Shown in pieces: positions 7,892 through 15,686 of a stretch of DNA of 64,000 bases. How positions within the stretch are numbered: the stretch's first letter is position 1; the number at the start of each line of letters is the position of its first letter. Origin of the DNA: Palsa-504 sp050011155 (GTDB taxonomy: Bacteria > Actinomycetota > Actinomycetes > Streptosporangiales > Streptosporangiaceae); contig JBEKJP010000086.1 in the NCBI GenBank assembly GCA_050011155.1, positions 36,790 through 100,789 on the forward strand, given 5' to 3'. The notes below the pieces were generated by a model that ran no database searches, had not been told where the DNA came from, and saw only the letters and a list, made by a program, of their open reading frames with translations. A program made the position numbers and the translations under genes.

Positions 7892-8944
7892 ATGGTCGTG
7901 GTGATGACGGCGGAGGCCGGCGAGACGGAAGTCGACGGCGTCGTCGACCGGGTGCGATCGGCGGGCGGCGACGCCTTCGTCAGCCGCGGCATGTCGCGGA
8001 CGATCGTCGGCCTGGTCGGCGACACCGACCACCTGGACACGCTGAACCTGCGCGGCATGCCCGGGGTCAGCGACGTGGTGCGGATCTCCTCGCCGTACAA
8101 GCTGGTGAGCCGGGAGCACCACCGGGAACGTTCGGTGATCCGGGTGGCGGGCGTCCCGATCGGGCCGGACACGCTGACGGTCATCGCCGGCCCGTGTGCC
8201 GTCGAGACGGCCGAGCAGACGCTGGCTGCCGCGGTGATGGCCCGGGCGGCCGGCGCGTCGCTGCTGCGCGGCGGCGCGTACAAGCCGCGCAGCTCGCCGT
8301 ACGCGTTCCAGGGCCTGGGCGAGGCCGGGCTGAAGATCCTGGCCGAGGTGCGGGCCGAGACCGGGCTGCCGGTGGTGACCGAGGTGGTCGACCCGGGCGA
8401 CGTGGACCTGGTGGCCAGCTACGCGGACATGCTCCAGGTCGGCACGCGCAACATGCAGAACTTCCCGCTGCTGCAGGCGGTCGGCGGGGTGGGCAAGCCG
8501 GTGATGCTCAAGCGCGGCATGAACGCCACCATCGAGGAATGGCTGATGGCGGCCGAGTACATCGCGCAGCGCGGCAACCTGGACATCGTGCTGTGCGAAC
8601 GCGGCATCCGGACGTTCGAGACGGCCACCAGGAACACCCTGGACATCAGCGCCGTGCCGATCGCGCAGCGGCTGTCCCACCTGCCGGTGATCGTGGACCC
8701 GTCACACTCGGGCGGCCGCCGTGACCTGGTGCTGCCGCTGTCGCGGGCCGCGATCGCGGTCGGCGCGGACGGCGTCATCGTGGACGTCCACCCGCACCCC
8801 GAGGCGGCGCTGTGCGACGGCCCGCAGGCGCTGGTGGAGTCGGACCTGCGCGAGCTCGCCGCGGTCGCCGCGCACCTGTCCCCGCTGGTCGGCCGGACCC
8901 TGACCCCGGCCCCGGCCAGGCCCGAGGAGCCCGCCCTGACCTGA
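7892..8944 (+). CDS. aroF: 3-deoxy-7-phosphoheptulonate synthase, type I (AroF/AroA-beta, KDOPS-like)
   Basis: DAHP synthase condenses phosphoenolpyruvate and erythrose 4-phosphate, the first shikimate step. The 350-residue protein has an N-terminal ferredoxin-like domain (about residues 1-75), known in this subfamily as a feedback-regulatory module, then the TIM barrel with IAGPCAVE, GGAYKPRSSPYAFQG, VGTRNMQNF, VMLKRGM and IVDPSHSGG carrying PEP, phosphate and metal ligands. GGAGG (7879-7883) sits 8 nt before the ATG. It belongs to type I, whereas most actinobacteria carry a type II enzyme at this locus next to pknL. Expression is probably controlled by the leader peptide and attenuator upstream. 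Confidence 0.93.
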   Translation: MVVVMTAEAGETEVDGVVDRVRSAGGDAFVSRGMSRTIVGLVGDTDHLDTLNLRGMPGVSDVVRISSPYKLVSREHHRERSVIRVAGVPIGPDTLTVIAGPCAVETAEQTLAAAVMARAAGASLLRGGAYKPRSSPYAFQGLGEAGLKILAEVRAETGLPVVTEVVDPGDVDLVASYADMLQVGTRNMQNFPLLQAVGGVGKPVMLKRGMNATIEEWLMAAEYIAQRGNLDIVLCERGIRTFETATRNTLDISAVPIAQRLSHLPVIVDPSHSGGRRDLVLPLSRAAIAVGADGVIVDVHPHPEAALCDGPQALVESDLRELAAVAAHLSPLVGRTLTPAPARPEEPALT

Positions 8945-8958
8945 GCCGTAACGGTTCG

Positions 8959-10191
8959 TTATAAAAGGTTTTCCTGGCGGTATTCCTGCGCACTGCGGGC
9001 CAGTTCCTCGGCCAGGTCGTCGGCGTCCAGCCTGACCTCGATCCGGTGCAAGTCGTCGAGCCGGGCCCGGGTCTCGACCCGGCGCGGGCTGAGCAGCGTG
9101 CAGCAGTCCTGGTCGGGCAGCTCGGAGATGGCCAGCGTACGGATACGGCGGGCCTCGTCCATGATCTCGGCCTTGTCCCAGCCGATCAGGGGGCGCAGGA
9201 TCGGCAGCCGGACCGCGTCGTCGAGCGCGGTGATGTTGGTGAGGGTCTGGCTGCTGACCTGGCCGAGCGAGTCGCCGGTGATCAGCGCGGTGGCGCTCAG
9301 CCTGCGGGCAAGCGCCTCGCCGGTCTTGAGCATCAGCCGGCGCTGCGCCACGATCAGCAGCCGGTCCGCGCCGGAGGACTTCAGGGCCTGCTGGGTCTTG
9401 CCGAACGGCACCACGAACAGCCGTGACCCGCCCTGGAACCGGTCGAGGCCGCGGACCAGCGCGTACGCCTTGTAGATCGACTCCGGGCCGGTCAGCGGCA
9501 TGCCGGAGAAGTGCAGGAAGAAGCAGCGCAGGCCGCGGCGCATCATCCGGTAGGCGGCCACCGGCGAGTCGATGCCGCCTGACATCAGCACGACGCCGCG
9601 GCCGCTCATCCCGACCGGCAGTCCGCCTTGTCCCGCCATCCCCTCGGTGAACACGAATACCTCCTCCGAGTCCACCTCGATGAACACCGTGGTGTCCGGG
9701 CGGGACAAGTTGACCTTGAGCCCGTACGCCTCCTGGATCTCCCGGCCGACCAGCACGCCCAGTTCGGCGGAGTTGAGCGGGAAGCGCTTGTCCCGGCGCC
9801 GCGCGCGCACCGCGAAGGTGCCGGCGGCCTCCTTGGTCAGCGCCAGCGCGGCGGCACAGACCGCCTCGGGCGTCTTGGCCACCCGCAGCGGCACGCAGAC
9901 CCGGGCGATACCGGGCACTTCCTGCATCCGCTCCGCGATCACGCCGGCGGCCTGCGCCCAGGCCGCCGGGCCGCGCCGCTCACCGTCGGCGACGCGCAGC
10001 AGGATGACCCCCTCGCGCTGGCGCATGTCGGCCGGCACGTCGAGGTCGCGCAGCGCGACGCGGATGTTGGCGTGCAGGATGCGCTCGAACTGCTGCCTGT
10101 TCTTTCCCTTGAGAACGATCTCGCCCAGCTTGAGCAGAACGCACGGCTCATCAGGCCCGTGCGGAAACAGCGAGTCGGCGAACGGGGGCAC
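8959..10191 (-). CDS. thiI: tRNA 4-thiouridine synthetase ThiI
   Basis: ThiI adenylates U8 of tRNA and transfers sulfur to form 4-thiouridine; in many bacteria it also serves thiazole synthesis. The protein has an N-terminal ferredoxin-like and THUMP region (LKLGEIVLKGKNRQQFE, residues about 15-175) and a PP-loop ATPase with VVLMSGGIDSPVAAY. LPDQDCCTL near the C terminus holds the conserved Cys. There is no C-terminal rhodanese domain, so persulfide must come from another protein. I chose GTG at 10191 (410 residues) because the longer form from 10302 would run through the divergent promoter and into the start of the gene at 10295. Confidence 0.88.
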   Translation of the reverse strand: MPPFADSLFPHGPDEPCVLLKLGEIVLKGKNRQQFERILHANIRVALRDLDVPADMRQREGVILLRVADGERRGPAAWAQAAGVIAERMQEVPGIARVCVPLRVAKTPEAVCAAALALTKEAAGTFAVRARRRDKRFPLNSAELGVLVGREIQEAYGLKVNLSRPDTTVFIEVDSEEVFVFTEGMAGQGGLPVGMSGRGVVLMSGGIDSPVAAYRMMRRGLRCFFLHFSGMPLTGPESIYKAYALVRGLDRFQGGSRLFVVPFGKTQQALKSSGADRLLIVAQRRLMLKTGEALARRLSATALITGDSLGQVSSQTLTNITALDDAVRLPILRPLIGWDKAEIMDEARRIRTLAISELPDQDCCTLLSPRRVETRARLDDLHRIEVRLDADDLAEELARSAQEYRQENLL

Positions 10192-10294
10192 TCCCCCAGT
10201 CTGCCAGGCCACCGGGCGCACGGGGGTAAGCAAGAGCCGGGAAACGGGTGCTAGCCCCAGTGTCTTCCCGGTCGGCCGCCGATAGCGTGAACGC

Positions 10295-10669
10295 GTGAGC
10301 ATCAGGGATGAAGTCCGCGCCTCGGCCGCGGCACACCGTGATCTCGGCCCCGGCTACGACACCGCCGTGGCCGAGGGACTCGTCGAGCGCATCGGCGAAG
10401 AAATCGACCGGCGCGTGGACGCCCGGCTGTACGGCCAGGCGTCTTATCAGGATCCGCCGCCGCGGCCCCGGCTGCGTCGTGAGCCGGTGCCCGGGCGGCT
10501 GGGGTTCGGCACCGTGGTGCTGGCCCTCGGCTCGATGGGCTTGGCTGTCGGGGCTTCGGCGGCCGTACTGCATCCGGGAACGGGCAACGCGGGCACGCAG
10601 TGGCTCGTCGCGCTGATCTGGCTCGTGATCGGAGCCATCAACGTCGCCTACGCCCGGCACCGGTGGTAG
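10295..10669 (+). CDS. Small two-helix membrane protein, paralogue of the next gene
   Basis: A 124-residue protein of unknown function. The N-terminal 45 residues are charged and helical (AHRDLGPGYDTAVAEGLVER followed by an IDRRVDARL segment); after a Pro/Arg linker come two membrane helices (FGTVVLALGSMGLAVGASAA and WLVALIWLVIGAINVAYA). Both modules recur in the downstream gene, so the pair arose by duplication. GTG at 10295 is leaderless: TAGCGT ends 6 nt upstream. It is divergent from thiI. No enzyme motif is seen; a small regulatory or scaffold membrane protein is possible. Confidence 0.7.
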   Translation: MSIRDEVRASAAAHRDLGPGYDTAVAEGLVERIGEEIDRRVDARLYGQASYQDPPPRPRLRREPVPGRLGFGTVVLALGSMGLAVGASAAVLHPGTGNAGTQWLVALIWLVIGAINVAYARHRW

Positions 10670-10716
10670 CCGCCAGCTTATTTGTGGTGATCCCCGGCAC
10701 GTTGTACCGTGCGCTC

Positions 10717-11328
10717 ATGAGCAGCGACCACGATGCGGAGATCCGCGCTTCGGTGGCCGCGCACGCCGACCTCGGCCCCGCCTATGACGACGCCGTGGCC
10801 GAGGGACTGGTCGAGCGCATCGGGGCGGAGATCGACAGGCGGATCGACGCGCGGCTCGGGCAGTTCGGCGCCACCGGGGCTCCCGGACCTTTCGCGCCCC
10901 CCAGGGCGGCTCCTGGGTTTCAGGGGCCCGCGGCGCCGGCCGGCGCCCAGCCAGGGGCTCCCACGCCGGCCGGCGCCGTACCGGCCGGCCCTGTACCAGG
11001 CGGCCCTGTACCAGCCGGCGCCATGCCGGGCGGGGGCCATCCGGGGCTGCCCGGAGTGCCTCCCGCGCCCGCCGGGTACCAGGGATATCAGGGGTATTTC
11101 GGTCCCGCGCTGCCGCCGGGGTACCAGCTGGGGCCGCCGCCGGCCCGGCCAGCTGAGGTCGGAGCGCGCAACGTGGCGACGACGATCACCGCGCTCGGGT
11201 CCATCGGGTTGGGCGTCGCGACAACCGCCATCGTGGCGCACGCCAGTTTCGGCGGTCAGGGGCTCATCCTCTTGTTCATCTGGGCCGCCATCGCGGTCAT
11301 CAACATCGCCTACGCCCGGCGGCCCTGA
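10717..11328 (+). CDS. Two-helix membrane protein with Pro/Gly-rich linker, paralogue of the previous gene
   Basis: A 203-residue paralogue of its neighbour. The N terminus (AHADLGPAYDDAVAEGLVER then an EIDRRIDARL segment) and the C-terminal helix pair (ending INIAYARRP) match closely, but about 85 residues rich in Pro, Gly and Ala (repeated PAGAxP and GPVPGG units) separate them. The linker DNA is repetitive. ATG at 10717 is leaderless, with TACCGT (10705-10710) 6 nt before. Function unknown; the linker may be extracytoplasmic or an interaction arm. The same promoter architecture at both genes suggests the duplication included the promoter. Confidence 0.7.
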   Translation: MSSDHDAEIRASVAAHADLGPAYDDAVAEGLVERIGAEIDRRIDARLGQFGATGAPGPFAPPRAAPGFQGPAAPAGAQPGAPTPAGAVPAGPVPGGPVPAGAMPGGGHPGLPGVPPAPAGYQGYQGYFGPALPPGYQLGPPPARPAEVGARNVATTITALGSIGLGVATTAIVAHASFGGQGLILLFIWAAIAVINIAYARRP

Positions 11329-11339
11329 CCGCTCACGGC

Positions 11340-12128
11340 TCAGCCAGGCACCACGCCGCACAGCAGGCGGCTGTCACCGCGCTGCCACAGCGTGCCGACC
11401 TCGGCGAAGCCCGCCGCCCTGAGGGCCTCGATGTGCGTGGCGAACTGGGTCGACTCGGTGGCGCCATGATGTCCCGCGTCCACCCGGCGGCGGTCGCGCT
11501 CGGCCACGTGCGGTGCCAGCACCGGGTCGGCGGCGACGGCGTCCCACCAGTCGTGCCAGCTCTCCCGGTGTCCGCCGGGGAAGCGCCGCCGGTCCTCGCA
11601 CTGGCGCAACGCTACGTCGAGGCGGGCCAGCACCGGGGTCTCCTTGGCGTCCAGGGTGAACTGGTCGCCGTCGAGCAGCAGGCCACCGGGTCGCAGGACG
11701 GAGACGATGTCGGCGTACAGGGCGCGCAGGTCGGGCTCGGGCAGCCAGTGCAGCGCGGTGGTACTGACCGCCGCGTCCGGTGCCCGGTCCAGGCCCAGCC
11801 GCGCGGACCAGCCGGGGACGCGCAGGTCCAGGTCCACGAAGCTCAGGCCGGGCAAGTCCTGGTAGGCCGCCTGGCCCAGGGTCAGCGACACCGGGTCGGC
11901 GTCGATGCCGATGACCGTGGCTCGCGGCAGGCGGTCGAGCAGCCGGACGGCCAGCGAGCCGGGGCCGCAGCCGATGTCGAGGACGAGCGGATCGGGCCGC
12001 CCGGTCCCCTCCTCGAGCGCGTCGATGAGCGCGGTGAACCGGTCCTCACGATCCGGCAGCCCATCCTCCTGCTGGCGGTCCCAGCGCTCGATCCAGCCTC
12101 GCGCGGTGTCACGGTCAAGTCCGGGCAC
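11340..12128 (-). CDS. Class I SAM-dependent methyltransferase
   Basis: A 262-residue Rossmann-fold methyltransferase. Motif I is LVLDIGCGPGSLAVRLL (about residue 48), followed by the acidic ribose-binding loop VIGIDAD and motif IV STTALHWLPEPD. The substrate is unknown; the family ranges from small-molecule to trans-aconitate-like methylation. Start GTG at 12128 with GGAGG 4 nt upstream. It is divergent from the CGNR regulator gene at 12208 with only 79 bp between, so that regulator may control it. Confidence 0.85.
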   Translation of the reverse strand: MPGLDRDTARGWIERWDRQQEDGLPDREDRFTALIDALEEGTGRPDPLVLDIGCGPGSLAVRLLDRLPRATVIGIDADPVSLTLGQAAYQDLPGLSFVDLDLRVPGWSARLGLDRAPDAAVSTTALHWLPEPDLRALYADIVSVLRPGGLLLDGDQFTLDAKETPVLARLDVALRQCEDRRRFPGGHRESWHDWWDAVAADPVLAPHVAERDRRRVDAGHHGATESTQFATHIEALRAAGFAEVGTLWQRGDSRLLCGVVPG

Positions 12129-12154
12129 GTCGCCTCCATCGCGGTAAGTTACTG

Positions 12155-12226
12155 GCTAGGATGCTTTTGACAGTCACAACGCTAGGCGAGGGGATGTAAC
12201 TGGTCAAGTGAATTTCAACAGTCACA
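12155..12226. promoter_or_regulatory. Divergent control region with direct repeats
   Basis: Between and just into the methyltransferase and CGNR genes, ACAGTCACA occurs twice (12170-12178 and 12218-12226, 48 bp apart), and GCTAGG occurs at 12155-12160 and 12181-12186. TTGACA at 12168-12173 could be a -35 element. These repeats are candidates for binding by the CGNR protein encoded alongside. Confidence 0.35.
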
Positions 12227-12771
12227 TGGACATCGTGATCCGGGTGGCCGCGGAGCTGGTGAACCTGCTCACTCCCGGGGAGGATCGCGGGCGCCGGTAC
12301 GTGCCGCCCGAGGACGACGCGCGCACCGTGGCCGTCGGCACCGTCCTGCGGGACGCGGGTGCACGGGAGGCGACCTGGGAGGAGGCCGCCGAGCTTTGCT
12401 TCGTGGCGGCGGAACTGCGCGGCGTCTTCGAAGCCGTCAGCGCGGGCGCCGTGGACGACGCCGCCCGCCAGGTCAACGCGCTGCTCATCCGCACCGGCGC
12501 CCGGCCCGAGCTCGAACGGCACGACGGAGAGCCCTGGCACCTGCACTTCCACGCCGCCGACAGATCCCTGCCGAACGGCTGGGCCGCGGGCTGCGGCACC
12601 GGCCTCGCCGTGGTGCTCGGCGGTGACCTGCACGACCGGCTCGGCGTCTGCACGGCCCCCCGGTGCGACCGCGTCTACGTGGACACCTCACGTAACGGGA
12701 CCCGCCGGTACTGCTCGACATCCTGCCAGAACCGGGTCAAGACCGCCGCGTTCCGGGCGCGCTCTGCCTGA
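12208..12771 (+). CDS. CGNR zinc-finger transcriptional regulator
   Basis: A 187-residue protein of the ABATE/CGNR family. The C terminus carries the zinc finger: CTAPRCDRVYVDTSRNGTRR then YCSTSCQNR, with the four Cys and the CQNR variant of the CGNR tetrad. The N-terminal ABATE-like domain presumably senses a ligand. Start GTG at 12208. It is divergent from a methyltransferase gene, the usual layout of a local regulator and its target. Ligand and operator are unknown. Confidence 0.85.
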   Translation: MNFNSHMDIVIRVAAELVNLLTPGEDRGRRYVPPEDDARTVAVGTVLRDAGAREATWEEAAELCFVAAELRGVFEAVSAGAVDDAARQVNALLIRTGARPELERHDGEPWHLHFHAADRSLPNGWAAGCGTGLAVVLGGDLHDRLGVCTAPRCDRVYVDTSRNGTRRYCSTSCQNRVKTAAFRARSA

Positions 12772-12867
12772 GCGTTCCTGGCCTAACCGGCAGGCAATTT
12801 TCCCGGCCTTCCACGACCAGGGACGACGGCGCCGGAAATGTCGTACCCCCCTCGTAATGTGTCGTCC

Positions 12868-13473
12868 ATGAACCCACCACGCAGACGCCGCGCCAACCCG
12901 CCAGAAGAGCGGTGCGGGTGCGCGGAATGCGAGGCGCTCAACGCCGCCTGCCTGACTAACGGGAGCGCCGATCTGGACCCGGATGCCTGCATGCAGGCCG
13001 TCGCCGACGACATCCGCACCGTCGGCTGGTCCGTCTCCGCCGTCCTCGGCGACGAGGTCGCGCCGCCCTGGGCCTACACCGTGGGTCTGTGGCTCAGCTA
13101 CACCGGCCCCGAGCTCACCATGTACGGCCTGCCGGTCGAGCACATGACGGTCATCCTGAACTCGATCGGCGAGCGCATCGCCAACGGAGCGCCGATCGAG
13201 GCCGGAGACCAGATCGACGGCATCTGCCCGTGCTCCCTCACCATCCGGCCGGTCCACCAGAGCTGGCGGATGACCAGCATGTTCGCCGTCTCGGACCGGT
13301 ATCACGGATACGTCAGACCGCCCTACCTGCAGGTGGTGTGGCCGGACCGGCGGGACCACTATCCCGGTGACGCCGGGTTCCAGTTCAAGTACGAGGGCAG
13401 GCAGCCGCTGCTGTGGCTGCCGCGCGACGACAACCCGCCCAGCGTCTGGACCCGGATCGACCAGCTGTGCTGA
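12868..13473 (+). CDS. DUF4262 domain protein
   Basis: A 201-residue protein; the DUF4262 domain (about residues 45-190) shows GWSVSAVLGDEVAPPWAYTV and later YLQVVWPDRRDHYPGD. The N terminus has a CGCAEC motif. The biochemical role of the family is not established. ATG 12868 is leaderless, with TAATGT (12855-12860) 7 nt upstream, which rules in this start over an in-frame one at 12838. A 6-bp hairpin (CCTTCC-GGAG-GGAAGG) lies just after the stop near 13481-13496. Confidence 0.82.
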   Translation: MNPPRRRRANPPEERCGCAECEALNAACLTNGSADLDPDACMQAVADDIRTVGWSVSAVLGDEVAPPWAYTVGLWLSYTGPELTMYGLPVEHMTVILNSIGERIANGAPIEAGDQIDGICPCSLTIRPVHQSWRMTSMFAVSDRYHGYVRPPYLQVVWPDRRDHYPGDAGFQFKYEGRQPLLWLPRDDNPPSVWTRIDQLC

Positions 13474-13602
13474 CCTTGCCTTCCGGAGGGAAGGATCCTG
13501 GCCTTCACCTGGTTAAAAGGAGTTGCCAGCCCACGGCGTGGGTGGTTAGCGTCGGGCCAGTTGGCTGACGGAAAGAACGCGTTAGCTGGAAGGACAGGTC
13601 CG

Positions 13603-14824
13603 ATGTCGCGGGGTTGGCTCTTGCGCCGGTTCCCCGTGCTCGGGTTCCGGGATTTCCGGCTGCTGCTCGCGGACCGGCTGATCGCGCCCGCGTCGGTGGG
13701 CTTCTCCATGGTCGGCGTGTCGTTCGCCGTGCTCCAGGCGACCGGCTCCGCCACCGACCTGTCTTATGTGCTCGCCGCCCAGATCGCGCCGTCGCTGGTG
13801 TTCGTGCTCCTCGGCGGCGTCGCCGCCGACAGGTTCCCGCCGCAGCGGGTCATCGTGGCAGCCAACCTGCTCATGGCGCTTGGCGAGGGCACCTTCGGCA
13901 TCTTGGCCCTAGCGGGGCATCCGCCGTTGTGGGCAATGCTCGGCCTCGAGGCGGTCACCGGGACCGGGGTGGCGCTGTTCTACCCGGCCTCCCAGGCCCT
14001 TCTCCCCCGCTTGGTCCCCGACCGCCTGCTCCAGGAGGCGAGCGCGATCAGCCGGCTGGTGATGAACACCGGCCAGATGTCGGGCGCGGCCCTGGCCGGC
14101 CTGCTGGTGGCGGCGGCGGGCGCGGGCTGGGCGCTGGTGCTGTGCGGAATCGGCATGGTGTCCACCGTCCCGATGCTGCTGGCCATCCGGGGCACCCAGC
14201 CGGCCGCGGCGGCCAGCGCTTCGACCGACAGCGCTTCGACCGACAGCGCTTCGACCGACAGTGCTCGGCCCGGTGGTGGCGCGGGAGCATCTGGGCGGCC
14301 CGGCGGCCTGGGGCGCGATCACCGCGGCGGACGCGCTCGGCCTGATCGCGGGCGGGGCGGCGGCCCTGCGCTTCACGCCCCGGCGGCCGATGCTGTTCGT
14401 CGTGCTCACCGGGGGCGCGATCGCCATCTCCCCGCTCTCGCTAGCCATGGTGCTGCCACTGCCCGCGGTGTGCGTCGCGTCGTTCGGCCTCGGGGTGTTC
14501 GTCGAGCTGATGATGGTGCAGTGGACGGTCGCGATGACGCGGAATATCCCGCCGGACAAGCTGGCCCGGGTCTCCTCGTACGACGTCCTCGGCTCGGTCA
14601 TGGCCATGCCGGTCGGCGCGCTGATCGCCGGGCCGCTCGGCAGCGCGATCGGGACCTCCCGGGCGCAGTACGGGGCGGCCGCGCTGATCGTCATCGCGTC
14701 CGCGCTGGCCCTGATCCCGCGTGACATCCGCACGAAGCGCTACGTCGAGGCCCCGGCGCCGCCCGCACCCGAGGAGGTGCGGGCGGCCGAGGCACTCGAG
14801 GATGTCGCCCTGCGGGCTTCGTGA
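13603..14824 (+). pseudogene. MFS transporter broken by frameshift and internal loss
   Basis: The first part (13603 to about 14214, frame 1) encodes the N-terminal half of an EntS-like MFS exporter: FRDFRLLLADRLIAPASVGF, the loop GGVAADRFPPQR and six membrane helices. From 14261 the matching C-terminal half continues in the +1 frame (LGPVVAREHLGGPAAWGAIT onward to 14824, helices 8-12). At the junction lie three copies of a 15-bp repeat encoding SASTD, and the roughly 40-50 residues (linker and helix 7) expected in homologues are absent. Frame 1 past the junction is Arg/Gly-rich nonsense. The gene is probably inactive unless two half-proteins are made. ATG 13603 has a GGAAGGA Shine-Dalgarno. 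Confidence 0.75.
14215..14259 (+). repeat. 15-bp tandem repeat, three copies
   Basis: AGCGCTTCGACCGAC is repeated exactly at 14215-14229, 14230-14244 and 14245-14259, with a partial fourth copy. It lies exactly at the frame break of the MFS gene, so slippage or recombination here probably accompanied the loss of coding sequence. Confidence 0.95.
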
Positions 14825-14831
14825 ACGCCGG

Positions 14832-15686
14832 TCAGACGTTCTTCTGGTAGGAGCGGAACGTGGCCACCGACACGGCCACGCAGGCCACCGCGAGCACGAG
14901 CAGGCCGCCGCAGCGTACGCCGATCGCGCCCCAGTCGGGCTGGGCGGAAACCGCGCTGCGGCCGATCTGCACCACCCAGTTGAGCGGGTTGCGCGACGCG
15001 ATGGCCTGCATCCAGCCCGGCATCAGCTGAGGCTGGATGAACGCCGAGGACACGAACATCAGCGGCAGCATGAAGAACGTGTACACGCCGATGATCGCCT
15101 CGCGGGAGCGCAGCGTCATGCCGACCGCGTTGGACAAAGCGCCGAACACCACCCCGACCAGGATCGACGCCGCGACCATGACCGCTACCCCGGCGACACC
15201 GCCGTGGTAGCGGGCCCCGCCGATCAGGCCGAGCGCCACGATGATCAGCGACTGCACGGCCGTGCTGACCGCCTGCTCGACCACGGAGGCGTTCATGATC
15301 CCGATCCGGCTGGCCGGAGCGGCCAGGAAGCGGTTCAGCGTGCCGCGCTCGATCTCCTCGATCATCGCCATGCCGGCCCACATGTTGCCGGACATGGCGT
15401 TCATCGCGATCACCCCGGGCACCAGGTAGTCCAGGTAGGTGCCGTGATAGGCGAAGCCGGGAATGTCGATGGCCCGGCGGAACAGCTGCCCGAACAGGAA
15501 CAGCCAGATCGCCGGCTGGACGACGCTGATGGCCAGCACCCACGGCTGCCTGACCAGGGCGTGCAGCTTGCGTCCGGTCAGGTACCAGGTGTGGGCCAGG
15601 GCGGTACGGAACGGTACCGTGTTGGGCGGCGGCGTCGGGGCACGCTCCGGAGCGGACGGAACCGCGTCGGCCTGGATAGTCGTCAT
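14832..15686 (-). CDS. ABC-2 type transporter permease (DrrB-like)
   Basis: A 284-residue six-helix permease. After about 45 cytosolic residues come the first helix (LAISVVQPAIWLFLFGQLF) and the MWAGMAMIEEIERGTLNRFL coupling segment typical of DrrB/ABC-2 exporters. It forms a drug or lipid exporter with the ATPase encoded just upstream: the ATPase TGA and this ATG share one base (TGATG at 15686-15688), so they are translationally coupled. A PadR gene precedes the pair. Substrate unknown. Confidence 0.9.
   Translation of the reverse strand: MTTIQADAVPSAPERAPTPPPNTVPFRTALAHTWYLTGRKLHALVRQPWVLAISVVQPAIWLFLFGQLFRRAIDIPGFAYHGTYLDYLVPGVIAMNAMSGNMWAGMAMIEEIERGTLNRFLAAPASRIGIMNASVVEQAVSTAVQSLIIVALGLIGGARYHGGVAGVAVMVAASILVGVVFGALSNAVGMTLRSREAIIGVYTFFMLPLMFVSSAFIQPQLMPGWMQAIASRNPLNWVVQIGRSAVSAQPDWGAIGVRCGGLLVLAVACVAVSVATFRSYQKNV

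Noticed and set aside
8945..8958. Possible bidirectional terminator between aroF and thiI
   Set aside because: Only a 5-bp stem (TAACG/CGTTA) followed by a short A/T stretch; too weak to call.
10192..10302. Longer ThiI from 10302
   Set aside because: It would run through the divergent promoter and overlap the start of the gene at 10295; conservation begins near the GTG at 10191.
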